From Lachnospiraceae bacterium (GTDB taxonomy: Bacteria > Bacillota > Clostridia > Lachnospirales > Lachnospiraceae): DNA of 64,000 bases. Below the pieces are notes generated by a model that did no database searches, was not told where the DNA came from, and saw nothing but the letters and a program-made list of their open reading frames with translations. The position numbers were made by a program, and so were the translations under genes. Below, one piece after another: positions 18,410 through 27,353 of the stretch (positions are counted from its first letter, which is position 1; each line of letters begins with the position of its first letter). The DNA is taken from NCBI GenBank assembly GCA_009911035.1, contig QXWO01000016.1, positions 34,878 through 98,877 on the forward strand, written 5' to 3'.

Positions 18410-18980
18410 GGGCTACAATTTCACCATTACATCCTCCACGGCCTACGATCAGAAATGGATGCGGGGCAGGAATTTTTATGAAAATATTGACCGGGTAGTG
18501 GACAGCGTATTTGCCAACTATTTATCGCGGCCCGGTGTCCGGCAGCCTATTTTCACATCCTACTGCGACGGCAGGAGGGTTACCTGCAACGGTTTAAGCC
18601 AGTGGGGATCGAAATATTTAGGTGAAGAAGGGTACTCTGCCATTGATATTATCCATTACTATTATGGAAGCGACATGTATATCAACACAGCGGAAAGCAT
18701 TGCAGGCGTTCCTTCCTCATGGCCGGGATATAACCTGTCCATCGGTTCCACCGGAGAGAAGGTGCGGCAGATGCAGCAGCAGCTTAACCGCATTTCAAGA
18801 AACTATCCGGCAATTCCGGCTATTGCCGCTGACGGCATTTACGGCCCTGCAACCGCACAGGCTGTAAAAACATTCCAGAGAATATTCGGCCTGCCTCAGT
18901 CCGGCATCGTGGATTACCCTACTTGGTACAGTATTTCCAACATATATGTAGGTGTCAGCCGCATTGCGGAACCCGGCTGA
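18408..18980 (+). pseudogene. C-terminal part of interrupted SpoIID-like, peptidoglycan-binding protein
   Basis: 190 codons in the frame that continues the 13763-14455 segment. It holds the rest of the SpoIID domain with the signature NGLSQWGSKYLGEEGYS and IIHYYYG, then a PG_binding_1 domain (IGSTGEKVRQMQQQL to ADGIYGPAT and FQRIFGLPQSG). There is no credible start of its own, so it should be silent unless the element excises. The reconstructed protein has 421 residues, no obvious signal peptide and two wall-targeting modules, consistent with a role in spore peptidoglycan remodelling. Confidence 0.85.
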
Positions 18981-19004
18981 TGAAACAGCCGCAGGTTTCC
19001 TTTT
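18968..19004 (+). terminator. Probable terminator of the SpoIID-like gene
   Basis: Imperfect hairpin overlapping the stop codon: GGCTG/CAGCC inner stem plus GGAACC/GGTTTCC outer stem, followed by TTTT. Confidence 0.5.
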
Positions 19005-19092
19005 GGTGTATCGCAAAGGTAGGATTTTTCATGGTATCCGGGACGGTCTGCGATAGTGCAAAAGCCCGTTCGATATTTTTTCAGCCTCTTTG

Positions 19093-19122
19093 TTGCGGAA
19101 GCCCCCGCAATGATGGTATACT
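19093..19122 (+). promoter_or_regulatory. Promoter of the DUF5717 cluster
   Basis: TTGCGG, 18-base spacer, TATACT, 124 bases before the GTG of the large gene. The transcript would start ahead of the inverted repeat at 19162. Confidence 0.55.
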
Positions 19123-19161
19123 ATAGCAGGCAGCTAAAGACCTGCCCTTTGGGAAATATGT

Positions 19162-19206
19162 CTATACTGAATATAACTACACTTAGTATAGTTATATTCA
19201 GTATAG
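19162..19206. promoter_or_regulatory. 18-bp perfect inverted repeat in cluster leader
   Basis: Arms 19162-19179 and 19189-19206 are exact reverse complements, starting CTATACTGAATA, around a nine-base loop. A 12-base direct repeat AGTATAGTTATA also occurs at 19185 and 19200. There is no T run after the stem, so it looks more like an operator or leader structure than a terminator. Confidence 0.7.
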
Positions 19207-19245
19207 TTATACTTAAGAAAAACAGGTAACTGGAGGAACCGCGCC

Positions 19246-22200
19246 GTGCAGGGGATAGTAGAGAAAATTTTGGAAGGAAATTTTAAAAGGGATGTCCATT
19301 GTCTTGAGTTTTCCGAGCCTGCCATAGAGCTTTGCCTTCGGGAAGGCGAAAGCTATGAGGGAAGTTTTACAATCACCGGTCCTGAAAATGAGATGTCGCA
19401 GGGGAGCGTTTCGTCCACGCGGCTTAGGATGCACTGCCTTGTGAGCCGTTTTTCAGGCCAGAAGGAGGAGATTCCCTATCACTTTGACGCTTCCGGCATG
19501 GAAGAAGGAGACAGCTTAAATGGTGAATTTAGGATCATATCCAACCAGGGCGAATATTTTGTGCCCTATCATGTGACCATTACCCAGGGAACATTAGATT
19601 CGGAACTTGGGGATATCAGAAATCTGTTTCACTTTGCCAATCTTGCCAGAACCAATTGGCAGGAAGCGGTGAAACTGTTTTATTCCCGGGATTTTGCCCG
19701 TGTCTTTACCGGGGCAGACAGGCAGCATCACAGTCTCTACCGGGGACTTTCCCAGGGAGCCATAAGAGAGCAGAATGTGGAAGAATTTCTGCTGGAAATC
19801 AAGAAAAAGCAAAAAATGGAGTTCCTCCTTGAAGAAGCGGAGATACGCATGGATAACCCGAAAGACATGACAGAGGGAAAGCTGGTGATCAACCGTAACG
19901 GATGGGGCTATTCGGAACTTTTTATAGAAACGGACGGGGACTTTATCGTGCTGGAGAAGGAAGTGATCCGGGACGAGGATTTTCTGGGCAACTGCTACAG
20001 ACTGCCCTTTTATGTGTCAGCCGGCAGACTTCATGGGGGCAGGAATTATGGGGAGATCCGTCTGACTAATCCGTATGTTTCCCTGACCGCACGGGTAACT
20101 GTGGTAAATAAGACAGTGGCCGCCCGGGTGCCGGGGGTGCGCAGGCAGAAGAAACATAAGATCATGGAACTGATGCAGTATTATGAAGCCTTCCGCACGA
20201 AGAAAATCAGCGCTTCTTCCTGGATGAAAGAGACAGGGGAGCTGATCGAGGAGCTGGTTCATATGGATGAACGGGATCTGGCGGTGAAGCTGTTTCAGGC
20301 CCAGTTCCTTATTACCAGTGGTCGTGCCAACGAGGCGGAGTGGATCTTAGGCCAGGCAGACAAGGAACTGGAGGAGCATTTTGATGCGACACTTTACTGC
20401 TATTACCTTTATCTGAATACGTTAATAAGCCGTAAAGGTGTTTATATTGATGAGACTGCAGGGCAGGTGGAGAGGATTTTTGCCCAGAATTCCGACAATT
20501 GGCGTATCGCATGGCTGCTTTTGTACCTTTCGGAGGACTATACGAGAAGCGCCTCTAAAAGGTGGATCGTACTGGAGGAGCAGTTCCGGCAGGGATGTAC
20601 CAGCCCTGTCCTTTATATTGAAGCCTGGAACCTTCTGCTGGCCAATCCGACCCTTCTGATGCGGCTGGGGAACTTTGAAATACAGATTTTGTCCTATGCG
20701 GCAAAGAAGGATCTGCTGACCGTTGATATCATTAACCAGAGCGTTTATCTGGCCCAGAAACAGAAAAATTATTCCGGCAGGCTGTTTTTCATTTTAAAAG
20801 CCTGCTACAAAGTGATGCCTACCGACGAAATATTGCAGACCATCTGTACGTTGTTGATAAAAGGTAATATAACGGCCCCTTTCAGCTTTCCCTGGTATGA
20901 AAAAGGAATCGAAAAGGAACTGCGCATCACCAGACTTTACGAATATTATATGATGTCTATTCCACTGACGGACGACCGGGAGATCCCCCGGATGGTACTG
21001 ATGTATTTTGCTTTTGACAGCAGCCTTGACAGTCTTCACAACGCTTTCCTCTATGCCTATGTGCATAAGGTGAAGGGGCAGTATCCCGAGCTATATGAAA
21101 ATTACCGGGAACAGATTGAACGCTTTGTGGTTTCACAGGTCTTAAAGGGCAGGAATAACCAGTATCTTGCCTACCTGTATAAAAATTTGTTTACCCCTTT
21201 TATGATCACGGAGGAAACTGCCAGGGGGCTTTCCACCGCTTTGTTCATGCACCGTCTTAGGGTGAAGCGCAAAAGTATCAGAAATGTAGTTTTGGTTTAC
21301 GAGAAGGAAAAGAAAGAGACAGTATGCCCTATTACAGGCATGGAAGCATATATTCCTGTCTACAGCGATGACTGCCGCCTGCTTTTAGAGGATAAAAAAG
21401 GCAATCGTTTCTGCCGGGAGGAGGAATATGAGCTGGAACGGCTGATGGCGCCAGAGCCGCTTTCTGCCGCTGTAGGCCCTTATGTGACAGGATGTGTCCA
21501 TCTGGATATCTGGCTGTGCGGGCGGGGCGGCAGCCTGTCAGAGATCACCCCGGAAAACGCAGAGTACATGAAGCGGCTTGCAGATTCCCTAGAGGTGATA
21601 GAGGAGGTCAGACGGGAAATCCGAATGCGCCTGATAGACTTCTTTTTTGACAATGACAGGATGAGAGAGCTGGATGATGCGCTGGAAGAACTGTCCCCGG
21701 AACAGATAGAAAACCGCTGCTTTTCAAAGGTTCTCCAGTTTCTGGTAGTGCGGGGCATGTACGAGAAAGCATTTGCATGGATGAAACTGCGGGGGGCAGA
21801 GGGGATTGATGCAAAGATCATTCTAAGGCTCTGCACAAGGCTCCTTGCCATAGAAGGCATTGTGGAAGATGAGACCATGACCCTTTTAGCGTTCCGGGCT
21901 TTTAAGGCGGGAAAGTATGACGGAAATCTTCTGGAGTACTTATGCCGTTTTTTTACAGGCACGTGCATGGAGATGCGGGATATCTGGAAAGCGGCCGATT
22001 CGTTCGGCGTGGATTCCTATCATTTAGGCGGGAGGATTTTAGTCCAGACCCTTTACACAGGCGCCTATGTGGCGGAGCGGGCAGAGATCTTTAAGAGTTA
22101 TGTGGCCGGGGGAGCCGGGACGGAGGTGGAACTGGCAGTTCTTGCCCAGTGTTCTTACGACTATTTTGTGCTGGATAAGCCCATGGATGAATTTGTGCTT

Positions 22201-22806
22201 GAGGACATGCAGAGGGTCATTGAGCGGCAGGAGGAGAACTTCCCATTGGTCTGCAGGCTGGCTTACACCAGATACTATGCGGAAAATAAAAAGATAGTGG
22301 ACGAGCGCATTTCCCGGTGCCTTCTGGTATTTTTGCGGGAAATACTTGCCCAGAATAAATACTTCCCTTATTTTAAGGAATATGCGGATAATATTGTGTT
22401 CATGCGTCAGTTCCTGGATAAGACTATGGTGGAATACCGTGTCAGGGAGGGCGGTGCGCCTGTCATTCATTATCTGATCGAAAAGGAAGACACCATTGAG
22501 GGTGAATATATAAAGGAAGAAATGCAGGATATGTTCGGCGGTGTGTACGTCAGACAGTTTATTTTGTTTTTCGGGGAGCACTTGCAGTATTATATTACGG
22601 AAAAACAGGATGGGAAGGAACATCTGATGACAAGCGGAACCTTAAGCCGCAACGATACCGGGAGGGAGCAGAAGGAAAGCCGGTACGATATGCTCAATGA
22701 CATTGCCGTGGGAAGAAACTTACAGGACTATGATGCCATGGAAAGTCAGCTTTATGAGTATTTTGAAAAAGATTATCTTGTAAAAGAATTATTTCATATG
22801 ATTTAG
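19246..22806 (+). CDS. DUF5717-like giant protein of unknown function
   Basis: 1,186 residues from a GTG with TGGAGG ahead. The first 300 residues are beta-rich, with two Ig-like repeats (FTITGPENE and later NGWGYSEL, LTNPYVSL). The remainder is a long alpha-solenoid with repeated helix pairs resembling TPRs. No signal peptide or membrane segment is seen, so it is likely cytoplasmic. I associate it with DUF5717, a family of Clostridia with no known function. It leads a cluster with an Hsp70-like ATPase, a TPR protein and a membrane coiled-coil protein, suggesting a large scaffold. Confidence 0.7.
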   Translation: MQGIVEKILEGNFKRDVHCLEFSEPAIELCLREGESYEGSFTITGPENEMSQGSVSSTRLRMHCLVSRFSGQKEEIPYHFDASGMEEGDSLNGEFRIISNQGEYFVPYHVTITQGTLDSELGDIRNLFHFANLARTNWQEAVKLFYSRDFARVFTGADRQHHSLYRGLSQGAIREQNVEEFLLEIKKKQKMEFLLEEAEIRMDNPKDMTEGKLVINRNGWGYSELFIETDGDFIVLEKEVIRDEDFLGNCYRLPFYVSAGRLHGGRNYGEIRLTNPYVSLTARVTVVNKTVAARVPGVRRQKKHKIMELMQYYEAFRTKKISASSWMKETGELIEELVHMDERDLAVKLFQAQFLITSGRANEAEWILGQADKELEEHFDATLYCYYLYLNTLISRKGVYIDETAGQVERIFAQNSDNWRIAWLLLYLSEDYTRSASKRWIVLEEQFRQGCTSPVLYIEAWNLLLANPTLLMRLGNFEIQILSYAAKKDLLTVDIINQSVYLAQKQKNYSGRLFFILKACYKVMPTDEILQTICTLLIKGNITAPFSFPWYEKGIEKELRITRLYEYYMMSIPLTDDREIPRMVLMYFAFDSSLDSLHNAFLYAYVHKVKGQYPELYENYREQIERFVVSQVLKGRNNQYLAYLYKNLFTPFMITEETARGLSTALFMHRLRVKRKSIRNVVLVYEKEKKETVCPITGMEAYIPVYSDDCRLLLEDKKGNRFCREEEYELERLMAPEPLSAAVGPYVTGCVHLDIWLCGRGGSLSEITPENAEYMKRLADSLEVIEEVRREIRMRLIDFFFDNDRMRELDDALEELSPEQIENRCFSKVLQFLVVRGMYEKAFAWMKLRGAEGIDAKIILRLCTRLLAIEGIVEDETMTLLAFRAFKAGKYDGNLLEYLCRFFTGTCMEMRDIWKAADSFGVDSYHLGGRILVQTLYTGAYVAERAEIFKSYVAGGAGTEVELAVLAQCSYDYFVLDKPMDEFVLEDMQRVIERQEENFPLVCRLAYTRYYAENKKIVDERISRCLLVFLREILAQNKYFPYFKEYADNIVFMRQFLDKTMVEYRVREGGAPVIHYLIEKEDTIEGEYIKEEMQDMFGGVYVRQFILFFGEHLQYYITEKQDGKEHLMTSGTLSRNDTGREQKESRYDMLNDIAVGRNLQDYDAMESQLYEYFEKDYLVKELFHMI

Positions 22807-22823
22807 TTTTGGGGAGTAAGAAA

Positions 22824-24134
22824 ATGTTTCAGGGCCAGAAGGATATTACCGGAAAAAAGAACAGCAGAAAAGTGGCTGTGGGATATGATCTCGGACGGAC
22901 ATTTGCCCAGATCAGCTATTGCGGGCTGGAGGAGACGGAACCGGAAACAGTCTCCGCTGTGGCCGGCACGGAACAATACAACATTCCCGTTGTTTTGTGC
23001 AAAAGAAGCGGTGTGGGGCAGTGGTACTACGGAAAGGAAGCCATTAAATTTGCAAAGGAAGAAAACGGCATATTGGTGGAAGATTTACTGACGCTGGCGG
23101 AGCGGGGGGAAGATGTGCTGGTGGAAGGGGAAGCCTTCGATCCGGCGGCCCTCCTTACCCTGTTTGTCAAAAGGAGCCTTTCTCTTTTAAATATTCGCAT
23201 TCAGCTAAGCCAGATAGAAGCCTTTATGTTCACCGTGGAGGAGCTGACGCCCCGGATGGTGGATGTGCTGGGAAAAGTGGCGGCAGGGCTTTCCCTTAAG
23301 ACGGAATATATCTGCTTTCAGAATCATCTGGAAAGCTTTTATGCCTATACCCTGCACCAGAGCCGGGAACTTAGAAAAAGTAATGTGATGATATTTGAAT
23401 ATCATACCGCGTTAAAGACCCTGTGTCTGGAATGCAATGAGAGGACCTCCCCCAGGGTAGTGGTGATAGAGCAGCGCAATTATCCGGAAATGGAGCGGAG
23501 GATATGGAATGAGGAGCCGGAGATACGCAAAAAACAGATGGGAGAGCTGGACATGCTGTTTGCGGACATTGCAGGCAGGGAATTAAAGGACAGATCCGTT
23601 TCCACTATTTTTCTTCTGGGGGACGGCTTTAAGGAAAACTGGGCAAAGGAATCCTTAAGGCTTCTGTGCAGAAACCGGCGGGTCTTTCAGGGAAATAATC
23701 TTTACAGCAAAGGGGCCTGCTACGGCATGATGGAACGGCTCCACCCTGGCGAAGAATGGAAAGAACATGTGTATTTAGGAGACGATAAGCTGAAATCCAA
23801 TATCGGCATCCGGGCTTTGCGCCGGGGGGAAGATTCCTACTATGCCATCCTGGATGCAGGCATCAACTGGTATGAAGCGTCATCGGACTTTGACGTTATT
23901 TTAGAGAGCGGCAATACGGTGGATTTTGTCATTACCCCTCTGACAGGAGGAAAGGTGACATACCGGTCCCTGTCCCTGGAAGGACTTCCCCAGCGCCCGG
24001 CGCGCACTACCAGACTGAATATCCACATGGAAATGACGGCCGTGAACCAGGCGGCTGTCACAATAGAAGATATGGGGTTCGGGGAAATGTTTAAATCCAG
24101 CGGAAAGGCGTGGACCCAGACGATTATAGTCTGA
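22824..24134 (+). CDS. Hsp70/actin-fold ATPase-like protein (DUF5716-like)
   Basis: 436 residues from the ATG at 22824, preceded by GGGGAG; it begins 18 bases after the previous stop. The phosphate-1 motif VAVGYDLGRTFAQI (Asp22, Gly24) and an adenosine-type motif TIFLLGDGFKENW mark an actin-like ATPase fold of the Hsp70 group. There is no substrate-binding domain or DnaK C-terminus, so it is not a general chaperone. The family is probably DUF5716. It may act as the nucleotide switch of the cluster. Confidence 0.7.
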   Translation: MFQGQKDITGKKNSRKVAVGYDLGRTFAQISYCGLEETEPETVSAVAGTEQYNIPVVLCKRSGVGQWYYGKEAIKFAKEENGILVEDLLTLAERGEDVLVEGEAFDPAALLTLFVKRSLSLLNIRIQLSQIEAFMFTVEELTPRMVDVLGKVAAGLSLKTEYICFQNHLESFYAYTLHQSRELRKSNVMIFEYHTALKTLCLECNERTSPRVVVIEQRNYPEMERRIWNEEPEIRKKQMGELDMLFADIAGRELKDRSVSTIFLLGDGFKENWAKESLRLLCRNRRVFQGNNLYSKGACYGMMERLHPGEEWKEHVYLGDDKLKSNIGIRALRRGEDSYYAILDAGINWYEASSDFDVILESGNTVDFVITPLTGGKVTYRSLSLEGLPQRPARTTRLNIHMEMTAVNQAAVTIEDMGFGEMFKSSGKAWTQTIIV

Positions 24135-24190
24135 ATCCGGTGTTATGGAGTTACGTGGCAGAGGCGGGCCGCTGCTTCGAAATTTTTTAA

Positions 24191-24282
24191 TCGGCAATTT
24201 GAGTCAGAGCCTCAAATATGCCCTGACTGCAGTCGGAAATTTGAGATTTCCGATGTGTGTCATCGCAGTAAACGGCTCTGAC
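24191..24282 (+). promoter_or_regulatory. Structured leader upstream of the TPR gene
   Basis: Three nested stems: 24203-24211 with 24274-24282, 24226-24230 with 24265-24269, and a perfect TCGGAAAT/ATTTCCGA hairpin at 24233-24253. CTCAAAT (24211-24217) can instead pair with ATTTGAG at either 24197-24203 or 24239-24245, giving mutually exclusive folds. The outer stem ends just before the GGAGG site. Possible cis-acting RNA; no known riboswitch class is recognised. Confidence 0.4.
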
Positions 24283-24295
24283 ATGGAGGATTAGT

Positions 24296-25129
24296 ATGGG
24301 CAGAATGCTGTTATGTATGGGAAAGTATGCGAAAAATCCCTATCATTTTGAGAGCCTGTGTGTGAACGTATATTGTGTGGAGGAGTTGTGCTGGCTTTTT
24401 GCAAGCAATCCCTTTATGATCACCCGGGATATTATGGATAGGAACCTGGCGGTGTGGCTGGATACGGAATGCGGACTTGCGGAGCTGGGACATCAGCTTT
24501 TGAACCTTTTTAACCGGGGGATACAGCCGGGGATATTTGTAGGCACGATTCTGGATTATGTCAATTATTGCACGCCGGAAGAAAAGAAAAAAATAGAGGA
24601 CGTGGTTCAGAGCAATGCAGGACTGACCGATTACGAACGGTTGAAAAAGCAGGCCGATTTCCTTTTAAAGAACCACAGATGCCAGATGGCGCTGGATGAA
24701 TATGACCAGTTGTGCAGACAGCTCCCGGAAAGCGAAAGTGCTTTAAAGCCGTCTATTTTCCACAACATGGGTACAGCGTATGCGGAGCTGTTCCAGTTCG
24801 GCATGGCGGCCAAATATTTTATGAGAGCCTATGAAATGACGGGAAACAAAGCTTCTGGGTTACAATATCTGGCGGCCCAGCGGCTGGGGATGGCAGAGGG
24901 GGATTATGTGGCTTTTATTGCAGAGCACGGGGAGCTTCATGGGCTTTCCCTGGAACTGGAAAAGCTTTTTGAGGGGGCAAAGGGAAAATTTGAGGCGTCC
25001 CAGGATAGCAGGATGCTCACGGCCCTTAAGATCTATAAGGATGAGGGAAACGAAACTTCTTATTTAAAAGAGATAGACAGGATCATCTCCAAAAAGAAGA
25101 ATGAATACCGGGAGCTTGTGGCGGGATAG
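24296..25129 (+). CDS. TPR-like protein of the DUF5717 cluster
   Basis: 277 residues, cytoplasmic, with no catalytic motif. A compact N-terminal domain (about 1-110) contains an aromatic/cysteine-rich stretch, and two or three TPR-like helix pairs lie at about 115-200 (HNMGTAYAELFQFGMAAKYF is typical). GGAGG precedes the ATG. It sits between the Hsp70-like gene and the membrane coiled-coil gene with a structured 161-base leader, and probably bridges partners by protein-protein contacts. Confidence 0.6.
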   Translation: MGRMLLCMGKYAKNPYHFESLCVNVYCVEELCWLFASNPFMITRDIMDRNLAVWLDTECGLAELGHQLLNLFNRGIQPGIFVGTILDYVNYCTPEEKKKIEDVVQSNAGLTDYERLKKQADFLLKNHRCQMALDEYDQLCRQLPESESALKPSIFHNMGTAYAELFQFGMAAKYFMRAYEMTGNKASGLQYLAAQRLGMAEGDYVAFIAEHGELHGLSLELEKLFEGAKGKFEASQDSRMLTALKIYKDEGNETSYLKEIDRIISKKKNEYRELVAG

Positions 25130-25157
25130 CAGAATGGAAAAGGGAAAAAGGAGCAGG

Positions 25158-26342
25158 ATGGGTTTATTAAAGAAACTGTTTAGCTGGAAAAAGAAAATAG
25201 AGGAACCTGAATATGAGATTGAGGACTGGAATGAGATCGTCTATGACAGGAATGAAATTAAGATCAGCAATAAAGAGCAGAGGCAGGAATACGTAAAGGG
25301 GTGCCTTGAGCAGATCGCGGAGGCGTCCAAAGAGCTGGAGACCCTCCAGTTTGAGTACAATATGGTGACAGCCTATTTAAAGGACATGGAGGAGATAGAG
25401 GCGCTGCCGGAGGAAGAAAAAGCGGCCCTGGCGGAGTGTGCCGAAAAAATCGAGGCCCTGGAAGAAAAGCAGTCCGGCTATAAGCAGAGAAAGAACCGCT
25501 TAAGCGACATGGAGTATCACAAGATTGAGCGCATGGAGGAAGAAATCCAGGAAGGGTACGGGAAGCTGAAAAAGGCGGAGGAATATCAGGAATTTATCAA
25601 ACGCGACCTTAGGAAGCTGGACGGGGAGAAACATGCCTACCATTTCAGGCGCAGCGAGCTTAGGAGAATTATTGCCGATACCAGATCCATGACCATTGTG
25701 TGTACCGTGGCGGTTATTTTAGGGATCGTGGTTTTGTTTGTCCTGCAATATGGTTTCCATATCAATACGAAGCTGGGATATCTGGCGGTGGCAGCAGTGG
25801 GCGCTGTTGCCATTACCCTTATTTTCATCAAACACAATGATTCTGTAAAGGAACTTGCCCGTGTGGAGAGCAGTATCAGCCGCATTATAAGATTGCAGAA
25901 TATGGTCAAAATCCGGTATGTGAACAACACCCACCTGCTTGATTATCTTTATATGAAGTATAAAGTAAAAAGTGCAGGGGAACTTGGAAAAAGCTGGGAA
26001 CTGTACCAGCAGGAGAAGGAGGAGCGGCATAAATACCTGCAGGCGGAGTTACAGCTTGACGAATACCAGCAGGAACTTCTCCACGTGCTGCGCAGATATC
26101 AGATAAAAGATCCCATGATCTGGCTTCAACAGACACAGGCCCTTCTGGACCGGAAAGAGATGGTGGAAATCCGCCACAACCTGATCATCAGAAGACAATC
26201 CCTGCGGCGGCGTATGGATTATAATAAAGAAGTGATTGCCGGAAAAGCCCAGGAGGAGATCAAGGATCTGGTGGAAAGTTATCCCAAATATGCCGGTGAA
26301 ATCATGAATATTGTAGACGAATACGAAAAGGATTTCTCTTGA
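25158..26342 (+). CDS. Membrane coiled-coil protein of the DUF5717 cluster
   Basis: 394 residues from the ATG at 25158, chosen for the AAAGGAGC site; an ATG at 25134 is an alternative. It has a basic start (KKLFSWKKK), a long charged coiled coil (about 40-170), two adjacent hydrophobic segments (about 177-200 and 207-225) and a second helical region. The hairpin membrane anchor places both coiled arms on one side, likely the cytoplasm, so it may tether the cluster's soluble proteins to the membrane. Function unknown. Confidence 0.65.
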   Translation: MGLLKKLFSWKKKIEEPEYEIEDWNEIVYDRNEIKISNKEQRQEYVKGCLEQIAEASKELETLQFEYNMVTAYLKDMEEIEALPEEEKAALAECAEKIEALEEKQSGYKQRKNRLSDMEYHKIERMEEEIQEGYGKLKKAEEYQEFIKRDLRKLDGEKHAYHFRRSELRRIIADTRSMTIVCTVAVILGIVVLFVLQYGFHINTKLGYLAVAAVGAVAITLIFIKHNDSVKELARVESSISRIIRLQNMVKIRYVNNTHLLDYLYMKYKVKSAGELGKSWELYQQEKEERHKYLQAELQLDEYQQELLHVLRRYQIKDPMIWLQQTQALLDRKEMVEIRHNLIIRRQSLRRRMDYNKEVIAGKAQEEIKDLVESYPKYAGEIMNIVDEYEKDFS

Positions 26343-26367
26343 CTTCTATTTATGGGCATGGTAGCAT
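26339..26367 (+). promoter_or_regulatory. Possible promoter of the amino-acid ABC operon
   Basis: TTGACT overlapping the previous stop, 17-base spacer, TAGCAT. An inverted repeat GCATGGTA/TACCATGC (26356-26363 and 26391-26398) lies over the -10 box and start region and could be an operator. Confidence 0.4.
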
Positions 26368-26434
26368 GATACTCGTATGGAATAACACTTTACCATGCTA
26401 ACAAAGCAAAGTGCTCAAGAATGGAGGAGAAATT

Positions 26435-27304
26435 ATGAAAAAATTTATGGCATTACTGGCATTGACGGGTCTGACCGTCGGAATGATCACAGGCTGCGGG
26501 GCAGCTAAAGATACCAATGAAACGGCCGCTCCGGCTAAGGAGGCAGAGAGCGCAGGACAGGAGGAAGCGGAAACAGGTTCACAGGAAGCCGCTCCGGCAG
26601 AGGAAAGAACTACTTTTACCGTGGGATTTGATGCAGAATTCCCTCCTTACGGGTACATGGACGAAAACGGGGAATATACGGGCTTTGACCTGGACCTTGC
26701 GGCAGAGGTGTGTGCCCGCAGGGGATGGGAACTGGTAAAACAGCCTGTTGACTGGGATTCCAAGGACATGGAACTTTCTTCCGGCTCTATTGATTGTATC
26801 TGGAACGGATTTACCATGAACGGACGGGAAGATGCTTACACATGGTCTGTGCCTTACATTGACAACAGTCAGGTATTTGTAGTGAAATCTGATGCAGGGA
26901 TCGCTTCTTTCGGGGATTTGTCCGGCAAGATCGTGGGAGTCCAGAAAGACTCTTCCGCACTGGCAGCACTGGAAGGGGATGCCCAGGAACTGGCAGCATC
27001 CTTCAGCGAATTAAAGCAGTATGCGGATTATAATACAGGTTTTATGGATCTGGAAGCGGGCGCAATTGATGCCATTGCAATTGATATAGGTGTTGCCGAT
27101 TACCAGATTGCATCCAGAGGAGACGGCTATGTGATCCTGGACGAAAAACTGGCAACAGAGCAGTACGGCATTGGATTCCTGCTTGGAAACGACAGCTTAA
27201 AAGACCAGGTGGAATCCACACTGCTTGAGATGGCAAAGGACGGAAAATTTATGGAAATTGCCGGGAAATACGGACTGGAAGGCAGCGTGTGCCTTGGCAA
27301 ATAA
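26435..27304 (+). CDS. Amino-acid ABC transporter substrate-binding lipoprotein
   Basis: 289 residues from the ATG at 26435 (GGAGGAG ahead). A lipoprotein signal ends ITGC (Cys21), an Ala/Glu-rich linker follows, then a type II solute-binding fold of family 3 (FTVGFDAEFPPYGYMDENG, GFDLDLAAEV). It captures a polar amino acid such as cystine, glutamine or arginine outside the membrane; the exact ligand is not evident. The permease and ATPase follow directly. Confidence 0.9.
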   Translation: MKKFMALLALTGLTVGMITGCGAAKDTNETAAPAKEAESAGQEEAETGSQEAAPAEERTTFTVGFDAEFPPYGYMDENGEYTGFDLDLAAEVCARRGWELVKQPVDWDSKDMELSSGSIDCIWNGFTMNGREDAYTWSVPYIDNSQVFVVKSDAGIASFGDLSGKIVGVQKDSSALAALEGDAQELAASFSELKQYADYNTGFMDLEAGAIDAIAIDIGVADYQIASRGDGYVILDEKLATEQYGIGFLLGNDSLKDQVESTLLEMAKDGKFMEIAGKYGLEGSVCLGK

Positions 27305-27353
27305 AAACAGGATCCCTTTTGGGAGATGCATAAGTGTAAGGTAAGGAGAACAA

